The position numbers and the translations under genes were made by a program. This document shows, one piece after another, positions 42,901-43,361 of a stretch of 43,361 nt of DNA. Within the stretch, counting starts at the first letter, position 1, and each line of letters opens with the position of its first letter. Source of the DNA: Caecitellus pseudoparvulus (taxonomy: Eukaryota; Bigyra: Bicosoecida); the NCBI GenBank assembly GCA_965644315.1, contig CBFFRQ010000122.1:1-43361 (forward strand). The letters are read 5' to 3'. Under the pieces are notes generated by a model. That model ran no database searches, had not been told where the DNA came from, and saw only the letters and a list, made by a program, of their open reading frames with translations.

Positions 42901-43361
42901 TGTCCAGTGGAGCCAGCGGCCCGATCGGGAACTGATGCACGGCATGCCCGCCAGTGTCGGCCAGCCATGAAGAGGCTCCTGCAGGTTCAGACACCTGTCG
43001 TTGCAGCCCCAGCCAGCACTGTACCCCTGCCTCCCCACATGCACGCGATGCAGCTGCCGTCTCCAGCGTGCTCAGCCCGATGCCAGCGAACGGCAGTCCG
43101 CCCACGCTCTCACACCCTGCCCGGGCGCCAGACAGGCTGACAGGTGAGGCAGTTGTCCCCAGGCACCTGGGCACACCGTCTGCTCCAGGCACCAGGTGGA
43201 AGCCAGGGGGGCAGTTGCGCACGCCAGTTTCACACAGGAACGGCAGCGCGTTCCCAACTGGCTGCACTCGCACGCCGACGTTCAAACTCGCCGTGTCAAA
43301 GCCATCCACACCTGAGGCCAGGCCGAAGGAAGTTCCTGGTGCGGCACTGGTCAAGTCAGCA
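33947..43361 (-). CDS. Giant extracellular multidomain protein, 5' part missing (C-type-lectin-like and FN3-like repeats)
   Basis: An uninterrupted frame enters at the right edge and stops at 33947, giving about 3,138 codons with no visible intron. The true start lies outside. The part nearest the edge has two C-type-lectin-like regions: VQCWLGLQRQVSEPAGASSW to FPAMCEAP, and SPCWTGLSDRVERGTWVSKF to RRAVC. There follow a dozen or more units of about 100 residues with FN3/Ig-like rhythm and boundary motifs such as VTFDATPPTLQKP, VMVDTSPPVAGPVW, VVIPDITPPLPGSVWDG, IVCDNSAPDV, VDATPPKVQAVW and VLLDGTAPTW. Between them (nt about 38215-37860) is a Cys-rich GCC2/GCC3-like segment (GTFSHSGSCTPCPAGTFKAG). 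No terminal membrane helix is visible. It is probably a secreted or wall/surface adhesion protein. Confidence 0.85.
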   Translation of the reverse strand, partial: ADLTSAAPGTSFGLASGVDGFDTASLNVGVRVQPVGNALPFLCETGVRNCPPGFHLVPGADGVPRCLGTTASPVSLSGARAGCESVGGLPFAGIGLSTLETAAASRACGEAGVQCWLGLQRQVSEPAGASSWLADTGGHAVHQFPIGPLAPLDTPAGAWLVRWRDATAASNAANSASTAGMTLHATDGVVDFQSSVSANFPAMCEAPVFGCPAGHILVTLSAGEMACAFTSAATTEGDVADVQCALGGGVALPVPSQAVLHALAALCPTDISPCWTGLSDRVERGTWVSKFSPHQLGTAAQAASRWPWTADPNAVPDLDCAAMQASATAAPRLTAMDCSTPRRAVCTRPPQQCPPGHYVSVTWALDTSLAAAGVRMPTYSCVHAVTAASAALQDTLPARANPRSVWVTQLAPLVVQRARTEVAKQAPTLGFERLGQPNPLIMQMPRSLALTQGVQYKWVLDTRTVEGNAAAVCSQPFTVDVTPPVLLPDAPTASPRGGVREVDIATYQFNIQDDTADIDYTSVNVPSWQWNGFQDGESTEGGLLAYQFCRTVGTADASTCNPLDTGVPLGQWRDAEPFGVHSLPQDTMTHGQQYFVHMKATNKAGLFRVSSSDGVTFDATPPTLQKPRDGPQAGSLTPADIGGDGATNDLDFTSSTTTFTVHWSEFTEDVSPLVKYEVGLGSVLGRPVDNIAATMNVGLAREHTFTVPVAVRSGTYVYASVTATNAAGLKTTGLSDGILVDTALPDVSFSVLAAPGSAWAGYGIPALLGKPDSFNATQHAVQSVASATSMRVAITFADTDAGFSACRVAAGTDESPTAHSSFTVAQPEVSRFSLHGLLVLRQTFTVAFASPLPDATKVHMRARCLDRAGNTGLSEPVPLDIETSRPSAAAAYVNDVDATRDLDADQDGHAQPILEAVWGGFDAGQASIVSYLWGISSSAPGPGPDLSAHPLDVLSLTYVSSNTTAKTNPAAIVPAHGTTYYVVVRAVASNGLFVDVASDGVVFDGTAPEPAPGGAVRDAVPGVTGEAAFTASASEMRGSWDAFVEDVGAVAKYQYAVRWCDNGDVGSRDVRDWTDVPGATVTTLHATGLDLTSGLRYCLQIRAVNNVGNPSALLESDGVMVDTSPPVAGPVWNTLTTFVDAPYQSHKDNVSASWQWTAAPAFSAWVDEESGLTSFACCVGTSADTCDVAPFSSVGLATSCTVPAALVNAEKYYVRVRMTNGAGLSSVAPAAGVVVDSTGAVQVDGRGVLVEPEPSPVLATYTSSDKHLEVEWSVLSNTLAPPGETWTSTGDTENGTAVPHFTFQWALGTAAGVGDVKALTDVGTATHASVYGLTLTPGTQYTATVVARAGTATRVHHAHFTPDVTASAPSNVSISHAINLAASGLPEVLYVASLNTVAATWGAFGDAESDAALTTYTAALGTRPYGQQVRVFEDRYHSRNVTFTGLELVQGQEYHLSLVGLNAAGHASTTVSRVVIPDITPPLPGSVWDGESSDLTFTSTDTAYACSWSGFRDDVSPIAHYSIVLKLGSSDGAAAAGPAHVPVSSPTTHTFTFPPGSELLNQQRYTCSVTAVNAAGLSTTVHSNGAAVITSGPTGGTVWDSPHPGVDDAFTPDCSLVQASWGDFFDAAGVSKYEWCAGGAAGQCGIVPRSSVGRRTFAQARKLALQPGQAVFATVWATNVAGFVTEVSSDGIVCDNSAPDVAHDIRLQSALLGIVPVSSDRTTCGCVQEHAVFVPDFTAGGGMCVCETGYELNAVTGACEPCAGACSAGTSVPSPPTAPGTCAPGTFSHSGSCTPCPAGTFKAGTGDSLSLCLPCSVPGRGVSPALALNVSAASDSQAALAIMLHAMGSSLGGQQVLRADGSAVVLAPGADVSSIPLLVPGLGALQHGQRGYSGVALGNSAGRVSSIAVIAPAVDATPPKVQAVWDVAGLAPGALAQRVSATADAQLVAGGTATMAWLRARDAESDIVQVQCGWGSTPGAADIVPLSDANAEVGASAGNCSAALPSGTSGWVYGLLRLVSSAGLVTDTATSGFVIAGAGPANIAVRTGAQCAARLGGVAGLPSEAWSAGTQRVWGCWLVFDAEAVTASTALSHSVGLWDVQASQWLAPLRSVGSATSARWSLACSGDELCLSKPLAPGTRYEVVVHSANAAGSVSEGRSGVVQVAAEEAGVAVEAVDAAQQSMRFSADVTHVRFTWTVTSSSPLQSAFATLGHIAGATSEALGEGIPLDAATWNTSNPSPGVYVTRGAASFAGLELQHGMAVVLSVQAQTEDGRRAVGASLPVFMDAPWSPPAWSGAVAMLDGAWFGTASLHAGLAAEAVALAEAAVGGMDRVVAAALSPDLASKDSNASCGAQLQSHLVVGDSSAGLSLRLPVPMDDISGIAVHEVALIHGPLSDGSCKSGSFSFPQWHAAGETDFVQLNADATFVTLPASALAGRVTVLLMRAVNGAGQQSVYTSPLLVVDGDDARVRDQSPQPGAPSIPVPVVSATWAPPVQRWVQGGSRDIAFRLPLVSAVSVPLQGMAWTLLAVSPVGEELAAQGSVASHELLQVASASEGLLQSVSLDAALAAAQGFRVQVAVSKTGGGLLQLSSPTVRLVRSHPLPGTLALLPDAQTCGTTTAASVPAAALQEALPWTRTFRVSSLAASACAPRKLQASALPAGSAAHITADQLAEAVAQAGSDLPFIVPMSHVEVSLANWADAGAGFSSLTLTVGATALGSQAMPHMREVGSWDAVRSSTSWTDLGQVESGRLAQVALNSSALEGGDSLWLTAVATNFAGLSTAVIAPLGVLDVTAPALTPRIFMPRGGHALLPAPGSSRAEAAAAACAVQTMSDLELASFMTVESVQAGLVLRLEDLGDAQSGLASAALSVLVVPGQWNGSDPVQLSSDPLRIGSGLVDESCTLSAISQASSKALDSGAVLALQGGLCSCASSATPHPLSVPATLALAPSPNTLTLAVPPVPWGHADRLFPVAQVANGAGSQQLVLGQPVLLDGTAPTWSDEVEVRDGGDVDADCILGSPGAVFQASWTPAADAESGIVQYEWCIGSTGSDAGRDDIMPCRLVGDSLEASELVTGPDQADDGFTWPSGGTLFVSVRAQNGAGTWGAWITSDGARALCDAAQDASCVVEDVRGVLCVAL

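Noticed and set aside
34000-43361. Numerous plus-strand frames of 80-300 codons
   Set aside because: All overlap the continuous giant frame on the minus strand and resemble no protein family.

Overview
The window is nuclear DNA of a GC-rich, gene-dense single-celled eukaryote. The evidence is the set of short spliceosomal introns (mostly 54-103 nt, with GTGAG/GTGCG donors and CAG acceptors), the eukaryote-only genes (SRPK, kinesin, GAR1, WDR82, ERCC1), and a Pol III tRNA gene with internal A/B boxes and a T6 terminator. Gene starts and ends lie very close together: convergent stops are 20-200 bp apart and divergent ATGs as little as 147 bp apart. I cannot fix the lineage from the sequence. 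A free-living flagellate or alga would fit, but that is a guess.

Layout. 1-807 (-): 5' part of an ankyrin-repeat gene leaving the left edge. 1223-1295 (+): tRNA-Lys(CUU). 1404-2036 (-): MerC-family membrane protein. 2431-4817 (+): SR-protein kinase. 4861-5525 (-): doubtful small gene. 5757-9174 (+): kinesin, CENP-E/kinesin-7-like motor. 9248-11709 (-): N-myristoylation-motif propeller protein with a mutarotase-like C-terminus. 12128-13578 (+): bacterial-type histidyl-tRNA synthetase with an apparent frameshift. 13599-15072 (-): WDR82/Swd2. 15160-17350 (-): acetyl-CoA synthetase. 17756-18523 (+): secreted Cys-containing protein. 18775-20320 (+): membrane-anchored endonuclease/exonuclease/phosphatase-fold protein. 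20418-21977 (-): N-acylated leucine-rich-repeat (LRR) protein. 22125-22877 (+): GAR1. 23072-24319 (-): ERCC1. 24646-27201 (+): disordered protein with an IQ-like motif. 27395-31917 (+): large LRR protein with a Pro-rich tail. 32018-33847 (+): secreted/ER 2-oxoglutarate oxygenase. 33947-43361 (-): more than 3,100 codons of a giant Cys-containing extracellular protein leaving the right edge.

Most genes are housekeeping and do not form one pathway: RNA processing (SRPK, GAR1), chromatin/transcription (WDR82), DNA repair (ERCC1), translation (HisRS, tRNA), central metabolism (ACS) and cytoskeleton (kinesin). The less ordinary genes act at membranes or the cell surface: two N-acylated proteins, the surface EEP protein, the secreted oxygenase and the giant protein. 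I see no operon-like new system. The strongest unexplained signal is a short element, TGCGGAAATT-like, that recurs within about 260 bp of eight start codons, usually inside the first intron.

Exon joins are inferred by hand from splice consensus, preserved reading frame and family resemblance; no transcript data were available.
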